Shown one piece after another: positions 32,759-41,759 of a stretch of DNA of 64,000 nt. The DNA lies in the NCBI GenBank assembly GCA_964550375.1, contig CAZJYX010000003.1, positions 62,001 through 126,000 on the forward strand. The letters run 5' to 3'. Below the pieces are notes generated by a model. It saw only the letters and a list, made by a program, of their open reading frames with translations. It searched no databases and was not told where the DNA came from. Both the position numbers and the translations under genes were made by a program. Origin of the DNA: JAAYXS01 sp964550375. Lineage in GTDB: Bacteria > Planctomycetota > Phycisphaerae > UBA1845 > Fen-1342. The stretch's first letter is position 1, and each line of letters opens with the position of its first letter.

Positions 32759-34956
32759 CTCAACCCATGAAGGCCACGACTCGCCGCGTGCTGTTCGGCC
32801 TCAACGCGCTGGTCCAGGCCGCGCTGGCGACGGCCGTGGTCGTGCTGATTGTCTGGGCCGGCGGGCGCTTCAAGTGGCCGTCCGCCTGGGCCGACTGGAC
32901 CAGCAGCGGCGTCAACAGCCTCAGCCCGCGCACGCAGCAGTTGCTCAAGGGGCTCGATCAGAACATCCGCATCACCTGCCTCTTCGCCGAGCCGGACCGC
33001 GAACGTGATCGCCTCGGCACCAAGCGCTATCGCGAGATGCAGGACCTGCTGGCGTTGTACGATGCGGGCGGCGGCGCGCGTGTCAGCACGTACATCATCG
33101 AGCCGACGCTTGAACAGGCCCGGACGGACGAGCTGCTGCAACGGCTGGTCGCGCTGCCGGCCTACCGCGACGAGGCGCAGGCGCACGTCTTGGCGCTGGA
33201 AGCGTTCACGACCTTGAACGAAGACATCAAGCGTCTGGCGGCCGCGGATTTCCAGCGCGCCGGCGAACTGGTCGGCAGTGACGATCCGCTCAACCAGAGC
33301 CGCGCCTTCAATATCATCCGCTCCCACTGGCAGTCGCTGCTGGAACAGGCCGACGACATGGCCACTGGCATCAATGACCTGACCGGCCGCGAGGTGCCGC
33401 GCTACGGGCAGGCGGTCGAAGCGGTGCGCGAGTACCTGTCTGACGTGCACCTGCGTCTGGAGGACGTTTCCGGCTGGCTGGGCGGCGACGGCCTCAAGAC
33501 ATCCGGGCTGACGGACGAGTTGCGGGCCTTCTTCGAGCAGACGCCGGCACGCTACGCCGACGTGCTGGCCCGCGTTACCGAACTGCTTAGCGACACGGAG
33601 AACCTCAAGGACCTCCAGCTCGAGCAACTCCACAGTAGTCTGACGCGCTGGCGCAGCGGCCCGCCGGTGCTGGTTGAGAACGAGCACGAGGCCAGGGTCG
33701 TCTCGTTCTGGGAACTCTGGCAGCCGCCGCGCGACGGATCCCTGCCGGTCGGGCCGGACGGTGACGATCGCATCTTCTACGGCGAGGCGGCCATCTCCTC
33801 CGCGCTCTTGCAGCTTACGCAGCAGGACAAGACCGCCGTGATCTTCACGTACTACGGCGGGGAATCGCCGCTTCGGCCGGATTTCTCGCGCATGAACCCG
33901 ATGATGATGCGCCAGATGCCGACGGCCCCTTACCAGCGGCTGGCTGAACTGCTGGAGAAGAACAACTTCGTCACGGCCGAGTGGGACGTCTCGCGGGAGC
34001 CGGCGCCCCCGGCGACCGACGATGCCAGCCGGCGCATCTATCTGGTCTTTCCGCCCGAGCCGCCCGAGCAACCGAACCCCATGCAGCCGGCGCCGCAGGG
34101 TGGCATGACTCCGGACGACCGCCAGCGGGTCGTGGACGCGCTGGCCGAATCCGGGATGGCGCTCATGCTGGCGGGTTGGCTGCCGCCGACCTCGCCGATT
34201 CCGGGCACCGGCACGCCCTACGAGTACGCCGGTTACCTGAAATCCAACTGGGGTATCGAGGTTGTCAGTGACTACCTGGCAATCCAGTTCACGCCGCACC
34301 CAGAGAAGCCCGGCTGGTGGCTGCCCACCCGCAACCAGCCCTTGGTCATCGCGACCGACTGGACGGCCCGCCTGACCGACCACCCGATCAGCAAGCCGTC
34401 GCAGGCCGATCGGGCCGGCTTCCGCCTGAGCTGTCCGCTCCGGCTCTTGCCAGAGGCTGACCGGCCCGCGGGCGTGCAGCTCGCTGCATTGGCTGAGGTC
34501 ATGCCGACCGCCGACGTCTGGGCGGTTGCGGATGTGCAGCGCATTGATGAGCAACTGCGCGTCAACCAGGCCGTCAAGCCGGATGCGGGCGACGTCGCGG
34601 CGCCGTTTCCGCTGGCGGTGGCGGCGGAGCACGAGGACGGCCGCAAGCTGGTGGTGTTCAGCAGTGTGGAGTTCGCGGCCGACGCGGTCGCCATGGCTTC
34701 CGGACTGCGGCAGGTCGGCAACGCGTTCGTGCTGGGGCGGCTCTACCCGGCCAACACCGACATCATTCTCAATGCCCTGCATTGGCTGACCGGCGAGGCC
34801 GATCGCATCGCGGTCGGCCCGCGCGAGGGTGACATGCCGCGGCTGGGCGATCTCGACGAGCGCTGGGCCGCCCGCTTGCCCTGGTTCCTGGTGGGGATCT
34901 GGCCGGCAGCGGCGCTGGTGGTGGGCCTGGGCGTGTGGCTGGTGCGACGGAGGTAA
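32749..34956 (+). CDS. GldG-like ABC transporter auxiliary protein
   Basis: A 735-residue membrane-anchored protein. The start at 32749 (MAVTQPMKA) has GGAG 9 bases upstream and overlaps the permease. One membrane span follows (NALVQAALATAVVVLIVWAGG). The extracytoplasmic part has the GldG/ABC_transp_aux pattern: NSLSPRTQQLLKGLDQNIRITCLFAEP, then ALYDAGGGARVSTYIIEP and a long central helical insertion (about 150-300) that ordinary GldG proteins lack. LMLAGWLPP and FSSVEFAADAVAM follow, and a C-terminal span (WFLVGIWPAAALVVGLGVWLV) precedes RRR. The partner permease, ATPase and DUF4340 protein are adjacent. Confidence 0.87.
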   Translation: MAVTQPMKATTRRVLFGLNALVQAALATAVVVLIVWAGGRFKWPSAWADWTSSGVNSLSPRTQQLLKGLDQNIRITCLFAEPDRERDRLGTKRYREMQDLLALYDAGGGARVSTYIIEPTLEQARTDELLQRLVALPAYRDEAQAHVLALEAFTTLNEDIKRLAAADFQRAGELVGSDDPLNQSRAFNIIRSHWQSLLEQADDMATGINDLTGREVPRYGQAVEAVREYLSDVHLRLEDVSGWLGGDGLKTSGLTDELRAFFEQTPARYADVLARVTELLSDTENLKDLQLEQLHSSLTRWRSGPPVLVENEHEARVVSFWELWQPPRDGSLPVGPDGDDRIFYGEAAISSALLQLTQQDKTAVIFTYYGGESPLRPDFSRMNPMMMRQMPTAPYQRLAELLEKNNFVTAEWDVSREPAPPATDDASRRIYLVFPPEPPEQPNPMQPAPQGGMTPDDRQRVVDALAESGMALMLAGWLPPTSPIPGTGTPYEYAGYLKSNWGIEVVSDYLAIQFTPHPEKPGWWLPTRNQPLVIATDWTARLTDHPISKPSQADRAGFRLSCPLRLLPEADRPAGVQLAALAEVMPTADVWAVADVQRIDEQLRVNQAVKPDAGDVAAPFPLAVAAEHEDGRKLVVFSSVEFAADAVAMASGLRQVGNAFVLGRLYPANTDIILNALHWLTGEADRIAVGPREGDMPRLGDLDERWAARLPWFLVGIWPAAALVVGLGVWLVRRR

Positions 34957-34962
34957 GCGCGC

Positions 34963-37302
34963 ATGAAGTTCTCGACAACGCTGATTCTGCTGGTTGTGCT
35001 GGTGGTCGTGGGGGGCGGGCTCTGGCTCTTCTCCGCGCACGTGCCGGAGCCGGCGGAGGAGGTCGCCGGGCCGCCGATCGCGCCGGATGCGACTGTTAAT
35101 TTGCTCGATCCCCAGCCGGACTATCAGAAGATCGTCCGCGTCGTGGTTGAACGACCAGACCAGCCGCGCATGGTCTTCACGCGCGCGCCCAGGCCGGACC
35201 AGCCGGACGAGTTGGACGCTTGGCAGGCAAGCGAACCGCTGGCCGTACCGGTGCAGCCGCACACTGTTGACGCGCTGGTGACCGCGTTCACCGGCTTGCG
35301 GTCACGCTCACGCCTGCCGCTCGACCAGCCCAACGGCATTACGAAGGCCGCGGCCGGGCTCGAGCCGCCCGTGGCGACGGTCACGCTGGTCGATAACCAG
35401 GAACGCGAGTATCGCATCGAGGTTGGCCGCCAGGCGGCCATCAGCAACGACACGTACGTTTGGCTGGCCGGCGAGCCGACGGTGCATGTGACGCAGCGCG
35501 ATCTGGCGCCGCAGGTGAAGAAGGGCTTTGACGAGTACCGCGAGCGCAAGCTCACGACCCTGGTGGCGGACGATACCACCCGCGTCGAAATCGCGCTCGC
35601 CGGCGAACGCTACGAGCTGACGCGCGGCGCCGACGGCTGGGTGCTCGACCACCCGGTGAAGGCTCACGCGGTGCGCGACGAGGTCATGAACCTGCTGCGC
35701 GACGTCGCGGCGCTGCGGGCCGAGGAATTCGTGGTGGATGCGCCTGCCGGCCTGGCCCGCTATGGTCTCGATGAGCCCTACTTGACGGTGAACGTGACGA
35801 CCGAGCGGCAGCGGCCCCGACCGGCAGCGCCCCCGGACGAAACCGACGAAACTCCGGCCGAACCGGAGTACGAAACGGTGACCGAGACGGTCGGCGTGGC
35901 GGTCGGCGCTTTTGCCGACATGCAGGAGAAACGCCGCTACGCCCGGCGGCTCGACCAGCCTTGGATCGTCAGCGTCACGCAGGATGCGGTCGGCAAGCTG
36001 CTGCCGGATCTCGCCAAGCTGCGCGACCCGCAGATTACGCGCGTCAGGGCCGACGATGCCACGCAGTTGAAGCTCTCCGCCGACGGCCTGACCGTCACGC
36101 TGGACAAGGTGGACGGCCGCTGGCAGGGGCAGGGTGACCTGGCGGAACTCGAAATCCCGGCCGTCAGCGACATCCTCCAGGCCTTCGAGGACCTGCGCGC
36201 GATTGACTACATCCTCGCGCCGGCCGACCCGGCCGAGTACGGACTGGCCGAGCCGCGCGCCACGCTGACCGTCACCGCCGGCGGGACGGTCGCCCCGGTC
36301 ACCGTGCGCGTCGGCGACCTGACCCGCAGTGCCCGCAACGCCTACGTGCAGCGCGCCGACCAGCCGACCGTGTTCGTCGTGGCGGCCGCCCAGGCCGACC
36401 GCCTGGTGGTCAGCCCGTTCGCGCTGCGTTCACGCAGCATCTTCAGCACCAGCCCGCAAGCCATCAAACACATTGAGGTGGCCGCCCCCGGCCGCCAGCG
36501 GGTGCTGGAACGCGTCGAGCGCGACTGGCGGCTCGTGGAGCCGCCGGACGCCGCCGTCGAGCAGGTGGCCGCCCGCACGCTGGCCGGCGATCTGGCCCGC
36601 CTGCGGGCCCGCCGGGTGGCCGGCCGGGACGATTCCGACCGCTATGGTCTGGACCAGCCCGAGATCACCGTGACGTTCCGCGTCGAGCTGCAACTGCCGG
36701 AGCCGGCGGACGAAGAGGCGGCCGAGGCGGGCCCGCCCGCGTTGGTCGCGCACACTTTGCGCGTCGCCCGGCATGATACCGTCGCCTACGCCTGCTTCGA
36801 CGACGATCCGTTCATCTACGAGCTCGATGAGACCATCTACCGCGTCCTGACGGCCGAACTGGTCAACCGTAAGGTGTTCGACATTCTGGCCCAGGACATC
36901 GTCGGCGTGACGATCATCACGCCCGGCAGTCGGTTGGAGCTGGTTCAGGCCGACGGCGAGTGGCAATTCGGGCCGGACCCCTACGTGACGCTCGACCAGT
37001 CCAAGGTCAAGGAACTGGCCGACGCACTGGCCGGGCAGCGGGTCGAGTCGTACGAGGTCCTGGCGGGCGGGGATTTCCAGGCCACCGGCCTGTTCGCAGC
37101 CCCGATAACTGTGAGCATCAAGCTTGCCAACGGCCAACTGGTCAATCTTAAGCTGGAAGATGCGCAACCCGACGGCGCGGCCCGGCTGGCCGGCTGGGTC
37201 GAGCGCAAATCCATCTTCCGCCTGAGCGAGCCCGATTGTGCCGCAATGCTGCGCGGCCTGGAGTATTACATCGCTGCGGACGGCGCCGATCAGGACAAGT
37301 AG
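34963..37302 (+). CDS. DUF4340 protein with five tandem units
   Basis: A 779-residue protein with an N-terminal membrane anchor (LILLVVLVVVGGGLWLF) and a large outer part. GGAGGT lies 8 bases before the ATG. DUF4340 units, each a 'EIA--G--Y-L-R--DGW' beta segment, a helix and a 'YGL-EP--TV-V' end, start near residues 45, 206, 366, 502 and 646. A normal DUF4340 protein has two or three. The domain accompanies GldG-type ABC systems and may form the periplasmic scaffold. It is the last gene of the operon beginning at 31075. Its role is inferred only from this constant partnership. Confidence 0.85.
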   Translation: MKFSTTLILLVVLVVVGGGLWLFSAHVPEPAEEVAGPPIAPDATVNLLDPQPDYQKIVRVVVERPDQPRMVFTRAPRPDQPDELDAWQASEPLAVPVQPHTVDALVTAFTGLRSRSRLPLDQPNGITKAAAGLEPPVATVTLVDNQEREYRIEVGRQAAISNDTYVWLAGEPTVHVTQRDLAPQVKKGFDEYRERKLTTLVADDTTRVEIALAGERYELTRGADGWVLDHPVKAHAVRDEVMNLLRDVAALRAEEFVVDAPAGLARYGLDEPYLTVNVTTERQRPRPAAPPDETDETPAEPEYETVTETVGVAVGAFADMQEKRRYARRLDQPWIVSVTQDAVGKLLPDLAKLRDPQITRVRADDATQLKLSADGLTVTLDKVDGRWQGQGDLAELEIPAVSDILQAFEDLRAIDYILAPADPAEYGLAEPRATLTVTAGGTVAPVTVRVGDLTRSARNAYVQRADQPTVFVVAAAQADRLVVSPFALRSRSIFSTSPQAIKHIEVAAPGRQRVLERVERDWRLVEPPDAAVEQVAARTLAGDLARLRARRVAGRDDSDRYGLDQPEITVTFRVELQLPEPADEEAAEAGPPALVAHTLRVARHDTVAYACFDDDPFIYELDETIYRVLTAELVNRKVFDILAQDIVGVTIITPGSRLELVQADGEWQFGPDPYVTLDQSKVKELADALAGQRVESYEVLAGGDFQATGLFAAPITVSIKLANGQLVNLKLEDAQPDGAARLAGWVERKSIFRLSEPDCAAMLRGLEYYIAADGADQDK

Positions 37303-37471
37303 CGGAGCGCGCCGGCGGCGCCGTGCGGTCATGGTGTCTCCGTGGGCGGCGACGTACGAGCGCTTCGAAACCACGCGCGCTTGTGTAATAGCCAGACCCT
37401 GCCACAGCGCTGATACTACGTTCGAAGGCGCATCCTGTTGTGCCCGGTCCAGCTTCGATGGAGCTACTGTT

Positions 37472-37879
37472 GTGTGCCCTGACTGCCGCGAGCCACTGAT
37501 CGTCGTCGAGCGCGACGGCATCGAGATCGACTACTGTCTCGATTGCCGCGGCACGTGGCTGGACGCCGGCGAGCTGGAGCAGATGGGCACGCTGGCCGGG
37601 GTTGAGCCCGACGCCGTGTCAACGGCCCTTCAGGATGCCCGGGCCAAGTCGCGCGGCCAGCGACGCTGCCCGCGCTGTGAGCGCCGGATGGAAGTCGTCA
37701 TGCTCGCCGTGGACGCCATCGAGGTGGACCGCTGCCCGCTTGGTCACGGACTCTGGTTCGATGCCGGCGAGATTCGCGCCTTGGTAGGCGCGCTGGCCGG
37801 CGGCGAGGCGGGCGCGCTGGCCCACTTCTTCGCCGACACGCTGCATCACGACCTCGAGGATCAACCTAAGGGAGGCTAG
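37472..37879 (+). CDS. TFIIB-type zinc-ribbon protein
   Basis: A 135-residue protein with two zf-TFIIB modules. The first is CPDCREPLIVVERDGIEIDYCLDCRGTWLDAGEL (CxxC-CxxC). The second is CPRCERRMEVVMLAVDAIEVDRCPLGHGLWFDAGEI (CxxC-CxxGH). The GTG at 37472 is chosen because the first ribbon starts there and GGAG lies 8 bases upstream. Longer reading upstream is not conserved-looking. It lies 2 bases ahead of lemA and upstream of an M48 peptidase that itself ends in zinc ribbons, so the three likely work on one membrane-protein quality pathway. Confidence 0.82.
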   Translation: MCPDCREPLIVVERDGIEIDYCLDCRGTWLDAGELEQMGTLAGVEPDAVSTALQDARAKSRGQRRCPRCERRMEVVMLAVDAIEVDRCPLGHGLWFDAGEIRALVGALAGGEAGALAHFFADTLHHDLEDQPKGG

Positions 37880-37881
37880 CC

Positions 37882-38448
37882 ATGGGACCCCTGGCGATTG
37901 TACTGCTTGTTTTGGTCGGACTACTCGTGCTGCTCGTTTTGTGGGCCATCGGCATCTACAACGGCCTGGTGCGGCTGCGCAACGAGGTCAAGAACGCCTG
38001 GGCCCAGATCGATGTCCAGCTCAAGCGTCGCCACGACCTGATTCCCAACCTGGTGGAGACGGTAAAGGGCTACGCCGGCCACGAGAAGAGCACGCTCGAA
38101 GCGGTTGTCCAGGCCCGCTCGCAGGCCGTGGCGGCCAACGGCGTCGAACAGCAGGCCCGCGCCGAGCACGCCCTCAGCGGCGCGCTCGGTCGCCTGATGC
38201 TGCTGGTCGAGCAGTACCCGGACCTCAAGGCCAATCAGAGCTTCCTGGCGTTACAAGAGGAGCTGACCTCGACCGAGAACCGCATCAGCTTCGCCCGGCA
38301 GTACTTCAACGATACGACGATGCAGTTCAACACGCGCCAGGAAACCTTCCCGCATAACATCATTGCCGGCATGTTCGGATTCCAGCGCGGCGCGTTCTTC
38401 GAGCTGGAAGACGAGGCGCAGCGGGCCGTGCCCAAGGTGCAGTTCTAG
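37882..38448 (+). CDS. lemA: LemA family membrane protein
   Basis: A 188-residue LemA protein: an N-terminal membrane span (LAIVLLVLVGLLVLLVLWAIGIYN) and a coiled helical domain with the diagnostic LVRLRNEVKNAWAQIDVQLKRRHDLIPNLVETVKGYAGHE, ending PHNIIAGMFGFQ. GGGAGG with a 6-base gap fixes the start. LemA is commonly encoded next to HtpX-type proteases, as here. Its biochemical role is not settled. Confidence 0.95.
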   Translation: MGPLAIVLLVLVGLLVLLVLWAIGIYNGLVRLRNEVKNAWAQIDVQLKRRHDLIPNLVETVKGYAGHEKSTLEAVVQARSQAVAANGVEQQARAEHALSGALGRLMLLVEQYPDLKANQSFLALQEELTSTENRISFARQYFNDTTMQFNTRQETFPHNIIAGMFGFQRGAFFELEDEAQRAVPKVQF

Positions 38449-38512
38449 CACACGCGAGCCCGCGGATCCGGCACTCCCGGTCCTGCTCGGCCGAGGCTGC
38501 GAGACGTAGTAG

Positions 38513-39958
38513 ATGTGGGACGCGATTCGCCAGAATCACCGCCGCTCGTTGCTGCTCATCGCAGGGCTGGGCGTGCTGCTGGTCGGGCTGGGTGCCCTGA
38601 TCGGCATCGCGTTGGTACCGCCGCTCGACACGCACTACCTGAATCCGGACGCCGCCGGGCCGGGCATCGATCCGCTGGTCAGCGGCGGCTGGGGCGCCGC
38701 CATCGCCCTGGCGCTGTGGCTGGTCATGTGGGCCCTGGCGGTGGGAGCCGGCGACCGCGTGCTGCTCTCCGTCGCCGGCGCCAAGCAGATTGAGAAACAC
38801 GACGCGCCGCAGCTCTGGAACACCGTCGAGGAAATGACCATCGCCTCCGGTATGGGCCGGATGCCCAAGGTATACGTGATCGACGACGACGCACCCAACG
38901 CCTTCGCGGTGGGCTACCGCCCGGATCGGGCGGCGGTCGCCGTGACGTCCGGGCTGTTGCGCCGCATGGATCGGGACGAACTGCAAGGCGTGGTCGCGCA
39001 CGAGATCGGCCACATCCGTAATCTTGACGTCAAGTTCATGACCATCGCCGGCGTCATGGTTGGCACGGTCGCACTCATCGCGGACATGTTCCTGCGGTCG
39101 CTCTGGTTCGGCGGCGGCCGGCGGAGCGGTGGCCGGCGCGGCGGTGGCGGCGGCGGTCACGCGCTTCTGCTCGCGGTCGCCATAGTGGCCGCGATTCTGG
39201 CCCCGCTGGCGGCCCAACTGCTCTACTTCGCCTGTTCGCGCCGGCGGGAATACCTGGCCGACGCCTCGGCCGCCCGCTACACGCGCTACCCGGAGGGCCT
39301 GGCGTCGGCACTGGAGAAGATTGGGCAGAGCGTCGGGCAGGCCCGCGGCCAGGCCCGCCGGCAAACGAACCGCGCCGTGGCCCCGATGTTCATCGTTAAT
39401 CCGCTCCAGACCCGCGCTGCCTTCAATCTGGCGGCGACCCATCCCCCGCTCGACAGACGCGTCGCCATTCTACGGGGCATGGCCGGCCAGGCGGGTTTCG
39501 CCGCCTACGAGGAGGCCTTTCGCAAGGTCGCAGGTCAGCGGGCCCGCTGCCTGGACCAGCAGGTCCTGGAGGGGGATAGCGGTGTGGCCGCCCGCCCGCC
39601 CAGCGTTACCCCGGCCGAGCGCCGCGAGGAGGCCGTTGCCCGGGCCCGGGCGGTCGGCGACCTGCTGACCGGGCTGGCGGGCTTCGCGCTCATTGCCTGC
39701 CCGTGCGGCACGCACCTCAAGGTCCCACCGCACTTCAAGCGGTCCGAGCTGAACTGCCCGCGCTGCGGCCAGACGCACGCGGTCGCCGCTGCGACCAAGC
39801 CCTCCGCTGACACTCGCCCGCCACTGCGTTTCAAGCGGCAGGGTGAGGGCTGGGAGTCGTTTCCGTGCTCGTGCGGCCACGCCGTGGAGGTCAGCCCCGC
39901 CTTTCAGGCACCGACCACGCGCTGCGGGAAATGCGGGCGACAGATCCAGATCGACTAG
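38513..39958 (+). CDS. M48-family (HtpX/Ste24-like) membrane metallopeptidase with C-terminal zinc ribbons
   Basis: A 481-residue membrane protease. Two N-terminal spans are followed by the peptidase domain: the zinc site HEIGH (residues 163-167), a second pair of spans, the third ligand in RRREYLADASA (Glu), and THPPLDRRVAIL. A glycine/arginine linker (GGGRRSGGRRGGGGGG) sits between the active site and the third span. The last 110 residues add two zinc ribbons (CPCGTHLKVPP-CPRCG and CSCGHAVEVSP-CGKCG), not part of standard HtpX. The ribosome site is weak. It is co-directional with the zinc-ribbon and lemA genes. Confidence 0.9.
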   Translation: MWDAIRQNHRRSLLLIAGLGVLLVGLGALIGIALVPPLDTHYLNPDAAGPGIDPLVSGGWGAAIALALWLVMWALAVGAGDRVLLSVAGAKQIEKHDAPQLWNTVEEMTIASGMGRMPKVYVIDDDAPNAFAVGYRPDRAAVAVTSGLLRRMDRDELQGVVAHEIGHIRNLDVKFMTIAGVMVGTVALIADMFLRSLWFGGGRRSGGRRGGGGGGHALLLAVAIVAAILAPLAAQLLYFACSRRREYLADASAARYTRYPEGLASALEKIGQSVGQARGQARRQTNRAVAPMFIVNPLQTRAAFNLAATHPPLDRRVAILRGMAGQAGFAAYEEAFRKVAGQRARCLDQQVLEGDSGVAARPPSVTPAERREEAVARARAVGDLLTGLAGFALIACPCGTHLKVPPHFKRSELNCPRCGQTHAVAAATKPSADTRPPLRFKRQGEGWESFPCSCGHAVEVSPAFQAPTTRCGKCGRQIQID

Positions 39959-40045
39959 TAACGGCCGAAGGCAGCCGCCGGCCGCGGCCCGGCCGGCGCC
40001 CAGCGCGCCACCGGATTCCGCCGACTCGGCGCCCGCGCGCCAAGC

Positions 40046-40054
40046 TGCTAGAAT
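40046..40054 (+). promoter_or_regulatory. candidate extended -10 promoter of the aminotransferase gene
   Basis: TGCTAGAAT at 40046-40054: an extended TG plus a -10 matching 5 of 6. No clear -35 is present. The start would be near 40061, 58 bases before the ATG at 40119. Confidence 0.4.
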
Positions 40055-40118
40055 GGCAGATTGTGCTGTTTTCGACCGCCCTGTGGGCAATGCTGTGTGA
40101 CACTGTGAGGAACGAGAG

Positions 40119-41261
40119 ATGAAGAAGATCCGCCTGTTCACGCCCGGCCCGTGTGCTGTTCCGGAAGAAGTCCTGCTGGAGATGGCGCGGCCCTTCGAGC
40201 ACCACCGCACCGATTGGTTCAAGGGCATGATGAAGGAGGCCTGCGAGAAGCTCCGGATCGTCATGCAGACCAAGAACGACGTCATCGTCATTACCGGCTC
40301 GGGCACGGCGGCCGCCGAGGCGGCCATCGTCGGCTGCAATCCGCCCGGGGCCAGGATGCTGACGATCGAGAGCGGCAAGTTCGGCCAGCGCTGGGGCGAG
40401 ATCGCCGAACAATACGGCATGAACGTGCATCGTCACGAGATCGAGTGGGGCACGGCCATCGAGCCACAGTGGGTCGCCGATTATCTCAAGCGCGACCCGG
40501 AAATCACGACCGTGATGCTGACGCACAGCGAAACCTCGACAGCGACGCTGTGCGACCTGGAAGCGATCGGGAAGGTCGTGCGGTCGGCCGGCAAGCTGTT
40601 CCTGGTGGACGGCATCACATCCGTGGGCGCGGTGCCCGTCAAGCCCGACGAGTGGGGTGTGGACGTGCTGATCACGGGCGCTCAGAAGGCCCTGATGCTG
40701 CCGCCGGGCCTGGGCTTCCTGTCCGTCAGTCAGCGGGCCTGGGACATCATCGAGAACAACAAGAGCCAGCATGCCTACTATCTGAACCTGATCAAGGCGC
40801 GCAAGAGCGCCGCCGACCACGATACGCCTTTCACGCCGGCGCACCTGCTGGTACGCGGCCTGAACAAGGCCCTCGACCTACTGGTGGCCGAAGGCATGGA
40901 GAACGTGTGGAAGCGTGTCGCGGCCATGGCCGAAGCCACCCGCCGGGCCGGCGTGGCCATCGGGCTGCCGGTCTTCTCGAAGCGGCCCTCCGATTCCGTC
41001 ACCGCGTTCACCTGCCCCGCCGGGGTGAAGGTCAAGGACATCCGCGCCCAGCTCAAGGACCGCTACGGCATCGAGTCGGCCGGCGGACAGGACCATCTCA
41101 AGGGCAAGATCTTCCGACTTGGCCACATGGGCTACGTCGACGAGATGGACACGGTGCTGGCGATCGCCGCGCTCGAGCAGGTGCTCTACAAGCTGGGGCA
41201 CAAGTTCGACCTGGGCGCCGGTGTCACCGCCGCCCAGAAATTACTGGCCGAACGGCTGTAA
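40119..41261 (+). CDS. class V aminotransferase, serine/alanine-glyoxylate type
   Basis: A 380-residue PLP enzyme of the alanine-glyoxylate / serine-pyruvate / phosphonate aminotransferase group. It opens LFTPGPCAVPEEVLLEMARP. The cofactor-binding features are ITGSGTAAAEAAI (phosphate loop), THSETSTA, DGITSVGAVPV (Asp) and the Schiff-base Lys in TGAQKALMLPPG. It ends FRLGHMGYVDEMD. GAGGA lies 7-8 bases before the ATG. It is a single gene with no pathway partners beside it. The likely reaction is glyoxylate plus alanine or serine transamination, but substrate choice within the family is not safe from sequence alone. Confidence 0.9.
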   Translation: MKKIRLFTPGPCAVPEEVLLEMARPFEHHRTDWFKGMMKEACEKLRIVMQTKNDVIVITGSGTAAAEAAIVGCNPPGARMLTIESGKFGQRWGEIAEQYGMNVHRHEIEWGTAIEPQWVADYLKRDPEITTVMLTHSETSTATLCDLEAIGKVVRSAGKLFLVDGITSVGAVPVKPDEWGVDVLITGAQKALMLPPGLGFLSVSQRAWDIIENNKSQHAYYLNLIKARKSAADHDTPFTPAHLLVRGLNKALDLLVAEGMENVWKRVAAMAEATRRAGVAIGLPVFSKRPSDSVTAFTCPAGVKVKDIRAQLKDRYGIESAGGQDHLKGKIFRLGHMGYVDEMDTVLAIAALEQVLYKLGHKFDLGAGVTAAQKLLAERL

Positions 41262-41530
41262 ACGAAGCAACCTGCGCGCGCTGCCCCGGCTCGTCCGGGG
41301 CCCGCGCGGCCGGGCGCGCGACGATGGCCGCCGCCGGAGTTATGGTGCCCCAATGTGGTCACCGTCAGCCGCGGAGAACGCCTCGGAATCGCAAGTCTAA
41401 TGCGGGGAAGTGTTTATCGCCACATCGTGTATTGCGGCTGGCCGTAGGCGGATTACCAATGAACAGTGGTCCCAACGGCTTAGGTGCTAATCCCCGCGCA
41501 CCATCGCCCCCCAATGAACGTTCGCGCCAA

Positions 41531-41604
<74 letters not shown>

Positions 41605-41759
41605 GCCAAACGCGTTCAACCCAAACGCCACCACACCGCGCGCCGCCAACAAGCAGTACCGCGACTGACGCCGCACGCGCCCGCCGGCGCAAGCAACGGG
41701 CGCGGCAACGCAGGCCCCGGGCCCAGGATTGCCACGCCCGATCATCGGCGTTGCGCCGG

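Noticed and set aside
32443..35262. 939-codon minus-strand frame over the GldG/DUF4340 genes
   Set aside because: An antisense shadow, common in GC-rich DNA. No domain is recognisable, and the plus-strand genes have correct motifs, overlaps and ribosome sites.
41284..41300. Hairpin CCCCGG-CTCGT-CCGGGG after the aminotransferase as a terminator
   Set aside because: Only 6 bp with no T-run. Such hairpins are frequent in DNA of this GC content.
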